This document shows positions 49,163 to 59,091 of a DNA stretch of 64,000 bases, piece after piece. The notes below the pieces were generated by a model. The model ran no database searches and had not been told where the DNA came from. It saw only the letters and a program-made list of their open reading frames with translations. The position numbers were made by a program, and so were the translations under genes. The DNA lies in the NCBI RefSeq assembly GCF_900172275.1, contig NZ_FWFT01000001.1:434001-498000 (forward strand). The letters are read 5' to 3'. How positions within the stretch are numbered: position 1 is the stretch's first letter; every line of letters starts with the position of its first letter. This DNA is from Pseudooctadecabacter jejudonensis (lineage in GTDB: Bacteria; Pseudomonadota; Alphaproteobacteria; Rhodobacterales; Rhodobacteraceae).

Positions 49163-50542
49163 TTACGGGCAGAAGATCAGATCGTTGAAAATCGCAAACA
49201 ACATCAGGGTGCCAATCACCGCCAGCCCCATCGCCATAAAAATGTTCAGCGCCTTATCGCTGGGCATTTTGCCCGTCACGGCCTCATAGGCGTGAAAGAC
49301 CAGATGCCCGCCGTCCAGAATCGGGATGGGGAACAGGTTCAACAGGCCCACGGCGGTGGACAGGACGGCGATAAAGCTGATGAAGCTCATCGCGCCTTGT
49401 GCGGCCAACGAACCTGATGTTTCGGCGATGCCCACAGGTCCGCTCAGGTTGCAGGTGTTGATGTTGCCGATGATCATCTGTTTGAGACCATTGAGGGACT
49501 GCTTGATGATGAACCACACCTGCTGGATCGCAAGGCGCAGCGCCTCGCCAAAGCCCACGGCGGTGGTGGCGGGCTCAAAGAACAACCCGCCATTGCCGAT
49601 CCCCAACTTGGGTTCATCGCGCATCGATCCATCGGGTTGCGGCAGGGCGACCAGACGCGGCGTCAGGGTTTCGACAAACGTCTCCCCCTCGCGCCAGATC
49701 TCAAGCTCAATCGGGTTGGCGCCGATGGCCTCAACCACGTCGACCATATCCCCGAACTGATAGATCGGGGTGTCATTCATGCGCACGATCACGTCGCCGA
49801 TCTTTAGCCCTGCGTCATCCGCCGCAGACCGAGGGGTCAGCGATTGCACCAAAGCTGGCTGTGGCTGCGGGCCAAGCACTGTGATGCGGTCCCCGTCACG
49901 GTCCACCAGATAGCTGACAGAGGGTTGCGACGGCAGATCGGCCACAGCGGCGGCGAACCCCTCGGGGTAATTCAGGGCCGTGCCCTCAACGCGCAGCACA
50001 CGGTCACCGGGCTGCAACTCTTGCGTGATTGTCTGAGGGAAATCAGGCACCTGCGACACGGTCAGCGGCGATAACGGCTGGCCTTGGGCCAGCAAAACGC
50101 CCGCGAAAACGATAAACGACAGGATGAAGTTGAAGATCGGCCCCGCCGCGACAGTGGCAGACCGCGCCCAAAGCGGCGCACCCAACATGGTGTCACGCGC
50201 ATAACGCGCCTGGGTCAAGGCATCCTCATCGCCCGAAATCGCGGGCCTCGCGGGATCATCGGCCACAGGCATGGATGCCGCATTGGCGTCACCCTTGAAT
50301 TTCACATAACCGCCAAAGGGCAAGGCCGCGATTTGCCAGACTGTGCCACGGCGGTCTGTGCGCGCAAAAATCACCTTACCGAAGCCAATGGAAAAGACAT
50401 CCGCATGGATGCCGCACCACCGGCCCACGATGTAATGGCCGTATTCGTGGATCGCCACGATGATCGACAGGGCAATCACAAAGAACACCAATGTGAAGGC
50501 CAAATTCCCAAAAGACGGGATCAAATTCGTGAGAAAATCCAA
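49163..50542 (-). CDS. rseP: RIP metalloprotease RseP (site-2 protease)
   Basis: A 459-residue membrane-embedded zinc protease. The active site is HEYGH in VAIHEYGHYIVGRWCG (near 30), with the third zinc ligand in NLFPIPILDGGHLVF near 400. Two PDZ-like regions lie in the middle (VSQVPDFPQTITQELQPGD; LTPRSAADDAGLKIGDVIV), and membrane segments lie at both ends. It cuts anti-sigma factors and spent signal peptides. It starts four bases after the dxr stop. Slightly longer PDZ region than E. coli RseP (450). Confidence 0.95.
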   Translation of the reverse strand: MDFLTNLIPSFGNLAFTLVFFVIALSIIVAIHEYGHYIVGRWCGIHADVFSIGFGKVIFARTDRRGTVWQIAALPFGGYVKFKGDANAASMPVADDPARPAISGDEDALTQARYARDTMLGAPLWARSATVAAGPIFNFILSFIVFAGVLLAQGQPLSPLTVSQVPDFPQTITQELQPGDRVLRVEGTALNYPEGFAAAVADLPSQPSVSYLVDRDGDRITVLGPQPQPALVQSLTPRSAADDAGLKIGDVIVRMNDTPIYQFGDMVDVVEAIGANPIELEIWREGETFVETLTPRLVALPQPDGSMRDEPKLGIGNGGLFFEPATTAVGFGEALRLAIQQVWFIIKQSLNGLKQMIIGNINTCNLSGPVGIAETSGSLAAQGAMSFISFIAVLSTAVGLLNLFPIPILDGGHLVFHAYEAVTGKMPSDKALNIFMAMGLAVIGTLMLFAIFNDLIFCP

Positions 50543-50545
50543 GGC

Positions 50546-51718
50546 TTAACCCTTTATCGAGGCAACATCATTCGTCGTCAGCGCACGCGCCATCGCGTCC
50601 GCCTCTTGCACGCTATCTAGGGTGATCGTGGCATTTTGCAGCCCCTCGCGGGACAACATCACGTCAACGCAGGACGCAACCTTGCGCGCCATATCCGTAA
50701 AGCTGCACCGTCCGGCGATAAAATCATCCAGCGCCTGTTCTTTAGACGCATTGAACACAGCACCGGTCAGCCCGCCTGCCTGCATCACCGTGCGCGCGAT
50801 GTCCAAGGCGGGGTAGCGCACCGGATCAGGCGCGCGGAAATTCAGCTGGCCGATTTGTGCCAGATCCAGACGGTCCACCGGAAGGTGGCGACGGTCCGGC
50901 CAATGCAGGGCAAACCCGATGGCATGGCGCATGTCGTGCGGACCTACATGGGCCATGATCGCGCCGTCGTTGAACCCTACCATGGCATGGATCAGACTTT
51001 CGGGATGGACAATCGCCTCAATCTTGTCAGGGCCGACGCCAAAAAACTCTTTGGTTTCAATCAGCTCCATCGCTTTGTTGAACATGGACGCACTGTCGAT
51101 GGTGATGCGCTGACCCATATCCCAATTCGGATGGCTTGAGGCCTCGGCCACGGTCACATGGTCCAAGTCGTCCAAGGGCCGATCGCGGAAGGCCCCGCCG
51201 CTTGCGGTAATGATGATCCGTTCCACCGCGTCCATGTCTTCGCCAATCAAGGCCTGAAAAACGGCGGAATGTTCGCTGTCCACGGGCAGGATGGTGGCCC
51301 CATGACGCGCGGCCTCGGCCATCAGAAGCGGCCCCGCACAGACCAGCGATTCCTTGTTGGCCAGCGCCAGGGTCGTTCCGTGCTTCAGCGCCTCGATCCC
51401 GGGGGCCAGGCCGGCCGCCCCCACAATCGCAGACATGACCCAATCGGCAGGGCGGGCTGCGGCCTCGATCAAGGCGCCCTCGCCCGCTGCGGCTTCAACC
51501 CCGCTGCCCGACAATGCCGCACGCAGATCAGCCAACCGCGCGGGATCGGATGTCACCGCCACATCTGCGTTGAATTCAATGGCGTCACGGGCCAACTGCG
51601 CAATGTTGCTGGCCCCCGTCAGCGCCACCACATCATAGGCGTCCGGCGCACGGCGCACCAAATCCAGCGTGTTCTGCCCGATCGAGCCTGTCGCCCCAAA
51701 AACGGTGATCCGCCTCAA
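50546..51718 (-). CDS. dxr: 1-deoxy-D-xylulose 5-phosphate reductoisomerase
   Basis: A 390-residue NADPH enzyme of the non-mevalonate isoprenoid pathway. The start is taken as TTG at 51718 (LRRITVFGATGSIGQNT) because a GAGGGTGG site lies just upstream and the cdsA stop is 10 bases earlier; a longer open frame exists but would overlap cdsA in frame-shifted sequence. Motifs: GATGSIG (NADPH), ALANKESLVCAG, SEHSAVFQ, ITASGGAFRD and SSHPNWDMGQRITIDSASMFNK. It supplies isoprenyl precursors for UppS two genes upstream. Confidence 0.94.
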   Translation of the reverse strand: MRRITVFGATGSIGQNTLDLVRRAPDAYDVVALTGASNIAQLARDAIEFNADVAVTSDPARLADLRAALSGSGVEAAAGEGALIEAAARPADWVMSAIVGAAGLAPGIEALKHGTTLALANKESLVCAGPLLMAEAARHGATILPVDSEHSAVFQALIGEDMDAVERIIITASGGAFRDRPLDDLDHVTVAEASSHPNWDMGQRITIDSASMFNKAMELIETKEFFGVGPDKIEAIVHPESLIHAMVGFNDGAIMAHVGPHDMRHAIGFALHWPDRRHLPVDRLDLAQIGQLNFRAPDPVRYPALDIARTVMQAGGLTGAVFNASKEQALDDFIAGRCSFTDMARKVASCVDVMLSREGLQNATITLDSVQEADAMARALTTNDVASIKG

Positions 51719-51728
51719 TGTGCCACCC

Positions 51729-52535
51729 TCAAAACGCGACACCGGGCACGTTGAACAGGCTGGCCACCGCCAGCATGAACAACGACGCCCCAAGCAAGGC
51801 ATCAAAGCGATCAAACAGCCCGCCATGCCCCGGAATAAGGGCCGAGCTGTCTTTGACACCCTGCCTGCGTTTCAGCGCGCTTTCCGCGATGTCGCCCATC
51901 TGTCCGGCAAAGCTGATCACGACAGACAAAACAACGATCGACCATCCGGCATTCGTCATCTGCATGAACAAAATGCCCACAAGCGCGGCCCCGATCCAGC
52001 CGCCGATCGTGCCACTCCATGTCTTTTTGGGGCTGATCGCAGGCCAGAACTTCGGCCCGCCCAAGGATTTACCTGCAAAATATCCCGCAATGTCCGTCAC
52101 GACCACGATGCTCACCAACCAGATCAGCCACGTAAACCCGTAATCAATGCGAAAATGCACAAGCCCATAGCCTGCAATTTGAATGGCCAGCGCGAAGATA
52201 AAGAACGTGATGCGTTCGCGGTCCAGAACCACCGCGCCAATGATGGGAACCGCCAAAAACAATGCGTAGAAGTTGTTCGACTGCGTGCCCCCAAAGACCT
52301 GCGCCGACAGGATCGACGCCACGGCCGCGGCCAACAACATGCCCGATGTGGGCGACGCCCCGCGGATCATGATCCAACATTCCCAAACCATCACGGCAGT
52401 GACAAAAACCGCCAGCATCTGAAACCACACGCCACCGGCCAAAATGGCGGCAACCCCAATGGCGGCCATTACGGCACCTGACGCCACGCGAACCTTCAGG
52501 TCGTCCCAATTGCCGCCCTTCGTCTCCAGCGCCAC
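51729..52535 (-). CDS. cdsA: Phosphatidate cytidylyltransferase
   Basis: A 268-residue polytopic membrane enzyme making CDP-diacylglycerol for phospholipid synthesis. About seven to eight membrane segments are visible. The C-terminal CDP-alcohol signature is present in variant form: GDIAESALKRRQGVKDSSALIPGHGGLFDRFDALLGAS, and GPKFWPAISPKKTWSGTIGG precedes it. It starts four bases after the uppS stop and continues closely into dxr. Length matches the family. Confidence 0.94.
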   Translation of the reverse strand: MALETKGGNWDDLKVRVASGAVMAAIGVAAILAGGVWFQMLAVFVTAVMVWECWIMIRGASPTSGMLLAAAVASILSAQVFGGTQSNNFYALFLAVPIIGAVVLDRERITFFIFALAIQIAGYGLVHFRIDYGFTWLIWLVSIVVVTDIAGYFAGKSLGGPKFWPAISPKKTWSGTIGGWIGAALVGILFMQMTNAGWSIVVLSVVISFAGQMGDIAESALKRRQGVKDSSALIPGHGGLFDRFDALLGASLFMLAVASLFNVPGVAF

Positions 52536-52539
52536 GAAC

Positions 52540-53259
52540 TTAGACCTTTACCGCGCCAAACCGGCGGTCCCGCGTTTGGAAACCGGCCAGCACGTCCGCA
52601 AACACCTGACGCGTGAAATCAGGCCAAAGCGTCTCGATAAATTCGTATTCCGCATAGGCCGACTGCCACAAAAGAAAATTCGAAATCCGCGCTTCTCCAC
52701 TGGTACGTATGACCAGATCAGGATCAGGCAGAAAGTAAGTGTCGAGGTATTTGGGCAGCGTTTCGTCGCCCACGTCCTTGGGCGCCAATTTGCCCGCAGC
52801 AACATCTTGGGCCAGGCGTTTCGTCGCGCGGGCCACCTCATCGCGGCCACCGTAATTGATTGCGACGGTCAGATGCACGCGATCATTGTCGGCGGTCATC
52901 AGCTCAAGCTCATCCATCAGGCGGACGAGTTTGTCGTCCAGCCGCACGCGGTCCCCGATGAACCGCACACGCACGCCATTGGCCATCAAATCGCGCGCCT
53001 CACGTTGGATGTAGCGCCGAAACAGCTTCATCAGACCGGCCACTTCGGCCTGTGTCCGTTTCCAGTTTTCCGTCGAGAAGGCAAAAATCGTGAGGTATTT
53101 CACCCCCTCATCGGGGCAGGCCTCAACAATCTCCCGCACCCGTTTGGCGCCGGCATGGTGGCCCATCAGACGGGGGCGCCCGCGCATCTGCGCCCAACGG
53201 CCATTGCCATCCATGATGATGGCGACATGATTTGGCCCGTTATGTGTTCCCTCGGCCAT
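52540..53259 (-). CDS. uppS: Isoprenyl (undecaprenyl diphosphate) synthase
   Basis: A 239-residue cis-prenyltransferase that makes the C55 lipid carrier for cell-wall and LPS sugars. Start taken at the ATG at 53259 (MAEGTHNGPNHVAIIMDGNGRWA); an ATG at 53310 would reach into the tandem repeat array. Signatures: IIMDGNGRWA with the catalytic aspartate, FAFSTENWKR, INYGGRDE and RTSGEARISNFLLWQSAYAE. It follows frr at a distance of 234 bases, almost all filled by the 62-bp repeats. Confidence 0.95.
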   Translation of the reverse strand: MAEGTHNGPNHVAIIMDGNGRWAQMRGRPRLMGHHAGAKRVREIVEACPDEGVKYLTIFAFSTENWKRTQAEVAGLMKLFRRYIQREARDLMANGVRVRFIGDRVRLDDKLVRLMDELELMTADNDRVHLTVAINYGGRDEVARATKRLAQDVAAGKLAPKDVGDETLPKYLDTYFLPDPDLVIRTSGEARISNFLLWQSAYAEYEFIETLWPDFTRQVFADVLAGFQTRDRRFGAVKV

Positions 53260-53301
53260 GGTGGCCCCCGCTCGTCTATGCCCGCTTGGGCCATTCTTCA
53301 C

Positions 53302-53487
53302 GCCGGACATCCGGGGCTGGCGCCCTTTGATCCGGCGAAAGGTCCACTGGACCTTTCTTTAATGCCGGACATCCGGGGCTGGCGCCCTTTGATCCGGCGA
53401 AAGGTCCACTGGACCTTTCTTTTATGCCGGACATCCGGGGCTGACGCCCTTTGATCCGGCGAAAGGTCCACTGGACCTTTCTTTAAT
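53302..53487. repeat. Tandem repeat, 3 x 62 bp, between frr and uppS
   Basis: Three head-to-tail units start at 53302, 53364 and 53426 and differ at only a couple of positions; a fourth begins (GCCGGA at 53488) and merges with the frr stop region. Each unit contains CCGGACATCCGG and a perfect 9-bp hairpin GAAAGGTCC-ACT-GGACCTTTC followed by TTTAAT or TTTTAT. Units of 62 bp are not a multiple of three. It could act as stacked attenuators or RNA-processing sites. Confidence 0.95.
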
Positions 53488-53493
53488 GCCGGA

Positions 53494-54057
53494 TCAAACC
53501 TGCATGATTTCTTCTTGCTTGGTCTCAAGCGCGTCATCAACACGTTTGATGTAGGTGTTGGTAAGGTCCTGCACCTCGCCCTCCCACAGCTTTTGGTCGT
53601 CTTCGGAAATCCCGTCAGCCTTGGCTTTCTTGATCTGGTCCATCCCGTCGCGGCGCACGTTGCGGATCGACACCCGCGCGTTTTCCGCGTAGGTGCCCGC
53701 AACCTTGCCCAGCTCACGACGGCGTTCTTCGTTCAGTTCAGGAATGGGCAGCATGATGATCGTGCCATTCAGCTGCGGGTTGATCCCCAGCCCGCTTTCA
53801 CGGATCGCCTTCTCAACTTTGCCCACAAGGCCCTTGTCCCAGACATTCACCGTCACCATCCGAGGCTCCGGCACGTTGACGGTGCCCACTTGGTTGATCG
53901 GCGTCATGGATCCATAGGCGTCCACCATCACGGGCTCCAACATCGAAGCGGAGGCCCGGCCGGTGCGCAAAGACGCAAATTCCGTGCGCAGATTGGCAAT
54001 CGCCCCATCCATACGGCGGGTCAGGTCATCGGTGTCTAGCATAAAGTCGTCGGACAT
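53494..54057 (-). CDS. frr: Ribosome recycling factor
   Basis: A 187-residue protein that splits post-termination ribosomes together with EF-G. Family signatures: [21 protein letters not shown] near 30-50, [45 protein letters not shown] and the helical C-terminus ending [12 protein letters not shown]. Usual length is 185. A hairpin lies 29 bases before the start (54086-54110, CCCCGTATA/TATGCGGGG). The stop is directly followed by the 62-bp repeat array. Confidence 0.97.
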   Translation of the reverse strand: MSDDFMLDTDDLTRRMDGAIANLRTEFASLRTGRASASMLEPVMVDAYGSMTPINQVGTVNVPEPRMVTVNVWDKGLVGKVEKAIRESGLGINPQLNGTIIMLPIPELNEERRRELGKVAGTYAENARVSIRNVRRDGMDQIKKAKADGISEDDQKLWEGEVQDLTNTYIKRVDDALETKQEEIMQV

Positions 54058-54085
54058 GGTCTGTGCTCTCTTATTCGGCTTTGGC

Positions 54086-54110
54086 CCCCGTATATCGTCA
54101 ATATGCGGGG
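54086..54110 (-). other. Intercistronic hairpin before frr
   Basis: A nine-pair stem (one G-U) around a seven-base loop lies between the small membrane-protein stop and the frr start. No T-run; may be an RNA-processing or stabilising element. Confidence 0.45.
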
Positions 54111-54150
54111 TTTGTATAGAAGTGGTGTTCAGGAGATGTGCAGACCTTCG

Positions 54151-54468
54151 CTAAAATGGCCAAAGATCAACTTGCGGGGGGCGCAACACAAAATCAGGGC
54201 ACAAAACATCGCCAAGATTGAAGCCTGCCGCGAACAACGCACAGGCCGCCAGACCAAGTGTCAGATAGGCCTTGTCCGTCACGGCTGTCGCTTGGATCAA
54301 AACGATCCCGATCACAATCAAGGCGACACTCACCATCGAATTGCTGAACGCAAAACAGTCTACAACAAAACCGGATCGATCCCGTGTGCGCACTTCGATC
54401 TGGCTGAATGTCACGCCGCCCAAAATCAAAAGCCAGCCGAAAATCAGCCAGCCTTGCCGCCCGATCAA
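54151..54468 (-). CDS. Small membrane protein between pyrH and frr
   Basis: A 105-residue open frame from a TTG at 54468 that overlaps the pyrH stop (TTGA). Three hydrophobic segments are visible (about 5-21 [16 protein letters not shown], 45-60 [13 protein letters not shown], 68-85 [16 protein letters not shown]), so it is probably an inner-membrane protein. No family is recognised. In most alphaproteobacteria frr follows pyrH directly, so this gene is an insertion in a conserved pair. The TTG start is uncertain; ATG at an internal methionine would remove the first helix. Confidence 0.6.
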   Translation of the reverse strand: MIGRQGWLIFGWLLILGGVTFSQIEVRTRDRSGFVVDCFAFSNSMVSVALIVIGIVLIQATAVTDKAYLTLGLAACALFAAGFNLGDVLCPDFVLRPPQVDLWPF

Positions 54469-55202
54469 TCGCGCACTGTCGTTGACGTGCCCGACCCGTC
54501 CAGAATGCCACGGAACCCGCCCTCATCATCCAGGCTGAACACCACAATCGGCAGGGAGTTTTCCCGCGCCAAAGCAATGGCGCTGGCGTCCATCACGCCC
54601 AGATGCTGGGCCAACACCTCATCATAGGTGATCGTGTCGTAGCGCGTGGCATCGTTATGTTTGGCGGGATCCTTGTCATAGACGCCGTCCACTTTGGTGC
54701 CTTTGAAGATCGCCTCACATGCCATTTCAGAGGCCCGAAGCGTGGCCGCCGTATCGGTCGTGAAATAGGGGTTGCCCGTTCCGGCGGCAAAAATGCAAAT
54801 ACGTTTCTTTTCAAGGTGACGCACGGCACGACGGCGAATGTAGGGCTCGGCCACCTCGTTCATGGTGATCGCGGAAATCACGCGGGTGTGGATGCCAAGC
54901 CCTTCCAATGCAGATTGCATCGCCAGCGCGTTCATGACCGTGGCCAGCATGCCCATATAATCGGCCGTGGTGCGCTCCATCCCCTGGGCGCTGCCCGACA
55001 GGCCGCGAAAAATGTTGCCGCCGCCGATGACCATGCAAATTTCAACCCCCATCTCGTGGACGGTTTGCACCTCTTTGGCGATCCTTTCCACCGTGGGGGG
55101 ATGCAGGCCAAACCCCTGATCGCCCATCAACGCCTCGCCTGAAATCTTCAACATGACCCTGTTGTATTTGGTCGTTTCGTTGCCCGTTCCGGTGTCAGAC
55201 AT
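54465..55202 (-). CDS. pyrH: Uridylate kinase
   Basis: A 245-residue UMP kinase of the amino-acid-kinase fold, making UDP for nucleotide and cell-wall precursor synthesis. Start 55202 has GAGGGG upstream; a long in-frame extension to 55370 is not needed and would overlap miaA. Motifs: [12 protein letters not shown] (near 20-31), [27 protein letters not shown] and [19 protein letters not shown]. It opens the long minus-strand operon and is divergent from miaA with 62 bases between starts. Confidence 0.96.
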   Translation of the reverse strand: MSDTGTGNETTKYNRVMLKISGEALMGDQGFGLHPPTVERIAKEVQTVHEMGVEICMVIGGGNIFRGLSGSAQGMERTTADYMGMLATVMNALAMQSALEGLGIHTRVISAITMNEVAEPYIRRRAVRHLEKKRICIFAAGTGNPYFTTDTAATLRASEMACEAIFKGTKVDGVYDKDPAKHNDATRYDTITYDEVLAQHLGVMDASAIALARENSLPIVVFSLDDEGGFRGILDGSGTSTTVRD

Positions 55203-55264
55203 GCGTGCCCCTCGGCTGTTGCTTTCTATTCGGGCCAAAATGTCGCAAAAGCCCCACAGGCGCA

Positions 55265-56179
55265 ATGGGACTTCGCATGATTGACCTTTCCGAAATTGAA
55301 GCTGACAAGCCCGTGCTGATCTTTGGACCGACCGCTTCGGGCAAGTCAGGACTGGCCTTGCACATCGCAAAGGCCCAAGGGGGTGTGATCCTCAATGCCG
55401 ATACGCTCCAAGCCTATGAAGGCTGGCCCATCCTAACAGCGCAGCCCCCTGCGGAAGACCTGGCCCAAGCGCCCCATCATTTGTACGGCCACCTGACCTT
55501 TGACGCGCCGACCTCTGTGGGCGATTGGCTGCGCGATGTCGCCCCGTTTTTGGCGGACCACGCCGCGGGCGGGCCGCGCCCCATCATCGTTGGGGGCACG
55601 GGGCTGTATTTTACGGCGCTGACCGAAGGGCTGGCCGATATCCCGCCCACACCGGACGGCGTGCGCGCCCGCGCCAACGCCATCCCCCTGCCCGATCTGA
55701 TTGCCGATCTGGACGCAGACACCGCCGCCCACATCGATCTGGCAAACCGCGCCCGCGTGCAGCGCGCGTGGGAGGTTCAATCAGCCACCGGCCAGTCCAT
55801 CCGACACTGGCAGGCCCAGACCCCGCCTGCCCTCTTGCCGCTCAAGGCCTGCACCCCGCTGGCTCTGCTGCCCGATGTGGACTGGCTGGGCGATCGGATC
55901 ACCCGACGTTTTGACCAGATGATGGACATGGGGGCGGCCGAAGAGGCCCGCGCAATGCTGCCCCGCTGGGACCCCAAAGCCCCGTCGTCCAAAGCCATCG
56001 GTGCGGCTGAGATGATCGAATTTGTGCAAGGCCGCCGCGATGCCGATTCGCTGAAATCCGCCGTCGTGGTCGCCACACGCCAGTACGCCAAACGCCAGCG
56101 CACTTGGTTAAGGTCCCGTATGAAGCGGTGGCGGCAGTTGGCCCTACCAGATGTGGCGGACAACAGATTGTCCACATAA
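55265..56179 (+). CDS. miaA: tRNA dimethylallyltransferase
   Basis: A 304-residue enzyme adding the dimethylallyl group to A37 of tRNAs reading UNN codons. Start taken at 55265 ([10 protein letters not shown]); 55277 is an alternative. The P-loop is [15 protein letters not shown] (about 18-32), followed by [37 protein letters not shown] and the C-terminal [15 protein letters not shown] motif. All are typical of MiaA. The second TQ of the usual SQYRDM motif is altered to TLQAYEG, as in some alphaproteobacteria. Divergent from pyrH. Confidence 0.94.
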   Translation: MGLRMIDLSEIEADKPVLIFGPTASGKSGLALHIAKAQGGVILNADTLQAYEGWPILTAQPPAEDLAQAPHHLYGHLTFDAPTSVGDWLRDVAPFLADHAAGGPRPIIVGGTGLYFTALTEGLADIPPTPDGVRARANAIPLPDLIADLDADTAAHIDLANRARVQRAWEVQSATGQSIRHWQAQTPPALLPLKACTPLALLPDVDWLGDRITRRFDQMMDMGAAEEARAMLPRWDPKAPSSKAIGAAEMIEFVQGRRDADSLKSAVVVATRQYAKRQRTWLRSRMKRWRQLALPDVADNRLST

Positions 56180-56248
56180 GCGGCGTTGATTTGTTGGGGT
56201 TGGGCGGCAATCCTTGTCCTAATCCAACCTGACGAAAGCCGCCCGCCC

Positions 56249-57067
56249 ATGTTTGCAGATCCCCAAGACCGTCTCTCTCTGACGGCCATCGCCCAGAATG
56301 CAGCCCACGGCAAATGGCGCACCGAAGCCATGCGGTCCCATCAGACACCGCGTCTGATCTTCGTGGCCAAGGGTCAGGGCCGGATCACCGTGGCGGGGCT
56401 GACGCGCGGGTTCGGCGCTAACAACCTGATCTTTTTGCCGCCCAAAACCATGTACGGGTTTGAATGCGGCCCCACCGTGTATGGACAGATGTTGACCATC
56501 CCGCAGGCCATGGCCAGCGAATGGCCACTTGAACCTGTCCACTTGCGCCTGCGCGACGTGGTGGCCCAAAAAGACCTTGCCGTGCATCTGGACGCCCTGG
56601 AGAGGGAGCTGAAATCGACCCAACCCGGATCGGACCGCGCGGCACATTATCAGCTGGGCCTGCTGGCGATCTATTTTGAACGACAGCTTGATGCGCACGA
56701 AGACGATGGGCCCGACACGCGGCACGAAACCGCCTCTGCACGACTGGTGGCGGCCTACACGGACCTGATTGAACACCATTTTCGCGAAAGTCGCGGTGTG
56801 TCGGACTATGCGGCCATGTTGGGCGTAACGCCCACGCATCTGACACGGTGCTGCAAACAAACCAGCGGCAAATCCGCGCTCGACCTTCTAAAGGACCGTG
56901 TTTTGTTTGAGGCCCGTTTGATGCTGCGCGACAGTTCATTGCCCGTGCGGCAGGTCGCTGATGATCTCGGCTTTGGGTCGGCCGCTTATTTCACCCGTGC
57001 GTTTCAGGCGAAAACAGGTCAGACACCGACCAGTTTCCGCAAAAAGGGGCCGCTTTCCGTAGCGTAA
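56249..57067 (+). CDS. AraC family transcriptional regulator
   Basis: About 272 residues from the ATG at 56249 (an ATG at 56186 would add 21). An N-terminal cupin-like sensing domain (about 20-130, [16 protein letters not shown] ... [17 protein letters not shown]) precedes two helix-turn-helix motifs (about 190-265, [23 protein letters not shown] and [28 protein letters not shown]) of the AraC/XylS type. The ligand is unknown. It lies just upstream of, and in line with, the oligopeptide-type ABC transporter operon, which it may control; four TCGCA motifs lie in the gap. Confidence 0.88.
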   Translation: MFADPQDRLSLTAIAQNAAHGKWRTEAMRSHQTPRLIFVAKGQGRITVAGLTRGFGANNLIFLPPKTMYGFECGPTVYGQMLTIPQAMASEWPLEPVHLRLRDVVAQKDLAVHLDALERELKSTQPGSDRAAHYQLGLLAIYFERQLDAHEDDGPDTRHETASARLVAAYTDLIEHHFRESRGVSDYAAMLGVTPTHLTRCCKQTSGKSALDLLKDRVLFEARLMLRDSSLPVRQVADDLGFGSAAYFTRAFQAKTGQTPTSFRKKGPLSVA

Positions 57068-57078
57068 GCCGGAAATCT

Positions 57079-57153
57079 TCGCAAATTCATGCCGCATCGC
57101 AGCAATTCCAGCTTTCGGGTTGCATGTCGCAGACAGGACATGCGAACGTCGCA
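57079..57153. promoter_or_regulatory. Four TCGCA motifs and an inverted repeat upstream of the ABC operon
   Basis: TCGCA occurs at 57079, 57097, 57127 and 57149 on the plus strand, and GCATGTC/GACATGC forms an inverted repeat at 57122-57143. Directly repeated short motifs are typical of AraC-family operators. Position between the AraC gene and the binding-protein gene supports an operator, but this is inference. Confidence 0.4.
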
Positions 57154-57311
57154 AACGTGATCTAATATGCCGATTGCAACCGTTGACGGCAGCGCAAAAA
57201 GCCTGCCCAATGCGAAACCGGAGGGGAGTGTCCGTGACAACCGCGCGTCAGCGCATCGTCCCAAGCTGCCCGACCGACAAAAAACAAAAACGTGTATCAG
57301 GGAGAACACGC

Positions 57312-58979
57312 ATGACAAAAAAAACACTGACAGGCGCGCCGCTGCACCCCGCAGTCGATGTGTACGTGAAAGACGTCGAGGCCGGCAAACTCAGCCGCCG
57401 CGAATTCATCACGCGCACAACGGCACTGGGCGTGACAGCGTCCGCCGCTTATGGGCTGATGGGCATGACCCAGCCTGCACAAGCAGCAGGCCACGCCCAG
57501 CAAGGCGGCACGATGCGCATGCAGATGGAAGTCCGCGCCCTCAAAGACCCACGCGCCTTTGACTGGACGCAGATGGCCTTTGTGACCGCTGGCTGGCTGG
57601 AATACCTCGTTGAGTACAACTCCGACGGTTCGTTTGAGCCAATGCTGCTGGAAAGCTGGGAAGTGAACGAAGACGCCACCGTCTACACGCTGAATGTCCG
57701 TCAGGGCGTCAAGTGGAACAACGGCGACGATTTCACCGCCGAAGACGTGGCACGCGTCATCACCGACTGGTGTGACAGCTCCGCCGAAGGCAACTCCATG
57801 GCCGGTCGGATGTCCGCGCTTGTAGATGCCGACAGCGGCATGGCCATCGAAGGTGGCATTGAGGTCACTGGGTCCCATCAGGTGACATTGAACCTGCCCA
57901 AGTCCGACATCACGCTGATCGCGGGCATGGCCGATTACCCAGCTGCGGTCTATCACAGCTCCATCGACCGTGAAGACCCAAGCCGCACACCCGTTGGCAC
58001 CGGTCCTTACACGATCGAAAGCAACGAAGTCGGCGTCAAAGCCGTTCTCGTGCGCAACGAAGGCCACGACTGGTGGGGCTATGAGGCTGGCAAAGGCGCA
58101 TTCCTCGACCGCATCGAATACATTGACTACGGCACAGACCCCTCTGCTTGGGTTGCCGCTGCAGCCGCGGACGAAGTGGACATGACCTATGAAACCGTTG
58201 GCGACTTCGTCGAAGTCTTCGAAGGCATCGGGTTTGAACGTTCCGAAGTGGCCTCTGCTGCGACGATCGTGATCCGTCCAAACCAGGAAGCCGAAGTGGA
58301 CGGCATGAAGCCTTACGCAGACGTCCGCGTCCGCAAAGCGATCCAGATGGCTGTCGACAACGCTGTCTGTCTTGAGTTGGGCTACGCGGATCAGGGTATC
58401 CCTGCGCGCAACCAGCACGTGGGCCCAATGCACCCAGAATGGGCTGACGTCGCCAAAGTGGATTACGATCCCGCAGGTGCCATGGCCCTTCTGGAAGAAG
58501 CTGGCATGGCTGATTTCGAATTCGAAATCTTCTCCATCGACGACGACTGGCGCAAGAACACCACGGACGCCGTGGCGGCCCAGATGCGTGACGCTGGCAT
58601 GAACGTGAAACGCACGATCATCCCCGGCTCCACCTTCTGGAACGACTGGACCGACTACTCCTTCTCGTCCACCAACTGGAACCACCGCCCACTGGGCACG
58701 CAGGTTCTGGGTCTGGCCTATCGCTCCGGCGAAGCCTGGAACGAGTTTGCGTACAACAACCCAGAGTTCGACGCCCTTCTGGACGAAGCCAACTCCATCG
58801 CGGACGCCGATGCGCGCTCCGAGGTGATGGCGAAGATCCAGCAGATCCTGACGGACGATGCTGTGACGATCCAGCCCTACTGGCGCACCGTGTATCGTCA
58901 CGCCAAGCCAGGGTTTGTGGGCTGGGATATGCACATCGCGTATCTGCCACAGATCTACAAGATCGCTGTCGCAGCCTAA
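57312..58979 (+). CDS. ABC transporter substrate-binding protein (oligopeptide/dipeptide family)
   Basis: A 555-residue family 5 extracellular solute-binding protein, start at 57312 after GGGAG. The N-terminus carries a twin-arginine signal ([24 protein letters not shown], about 28-51) with cleavage near AQA-AGHAQ. The family 5 core includes [35 protein letters not shown] and GTGPYTIES. It binds peptides or other small solutes in the periplasm; the ligand is not known. It is the first gene of an importer operon, with an intrinsic terminator after it that would make the binding protein more abundant than the membrane parts. Confidence 0.92.
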   Translation: MTKKTLTGAPLHPAVDVYVKDVEAGKLSRREFITRTTALGVTASAAYGLMGMTQPAQAAGHAQQGGTMRMQMEVRALKDPRAFDWTQMAFVTAGWLEYLVEYNSDGSFEPMLLESWEVNEDATVYTLNVRQGVKWNNGDDFTAEDVARVITDWCDSSAEGNSMAGRMSALVDADSGMAIEGGIEVTGSHQVTLNLPKSDITLIAGMADYPAAVYHSSIDREDPSRTPVGTGPYTIESNEVGVKAVLVRNEGHDWWGYEAGKGAFLDRIEYIDYGTDPSAWVAAAAADEVDMTYETVGDFVEVFEGIGFERSEVASAATIVIRPNQEAEVDGMKPYADVRVRKAIQMAVDNAVCLELGYADQGIPARNQHVGPMHPEWADVAKVDYDPAGAMALLEEAGMADFEFEIFSIDDDWRKNTTDAVAAQMRDAGMNVKRTIIPGSTFWNDWTDYSFSSTNWNHRPLGTQVLGLAYRSGEAWNEFAYNNPEFDALLDEANSIADADARSEVMAKIQQILTDDAVTIQPYWRTVYRHAKPGFVGWDMHIAYLPQIYKIAVAA

Positions 58980-58996
58980 TCGGCTGACACAGTTCG

Positions 58997-59026
58997 GGCC
59001 GCCCAGTTTGTGCTGGGCGGCCTTTT
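58997..59026 (+). terminator. Intrinsic (partial) terminator after the binding-protein gene
   Basis: A 10-bp stem GGCCGCCCAG/CTGGGCGGCC with a six-base loop followed by TTTT, 17 bases after the stop. As the permease genes continue on the same strand, it probably lets some transcription through. Confidence 0.88.
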
Positions 59027-59091
59027 CATACGACCCACACCGATCGATTGCGGGGCCATGCACCCACGCAACATAGCCAACAGGGGCTTTT

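Noticed and set aside
50546-51859. Longer dxr start at 51859
   Set aside because: It would overlap cdsA by about 130 bp and add a Cys/Arg-rich stretch foreign to the family; TTG at 51718 fits better.
53302-53487. CRISPR array
   Set aside because: Units are directly adjacent with no unique spacers and there are no cas genes; it is a plain tandem repeat.
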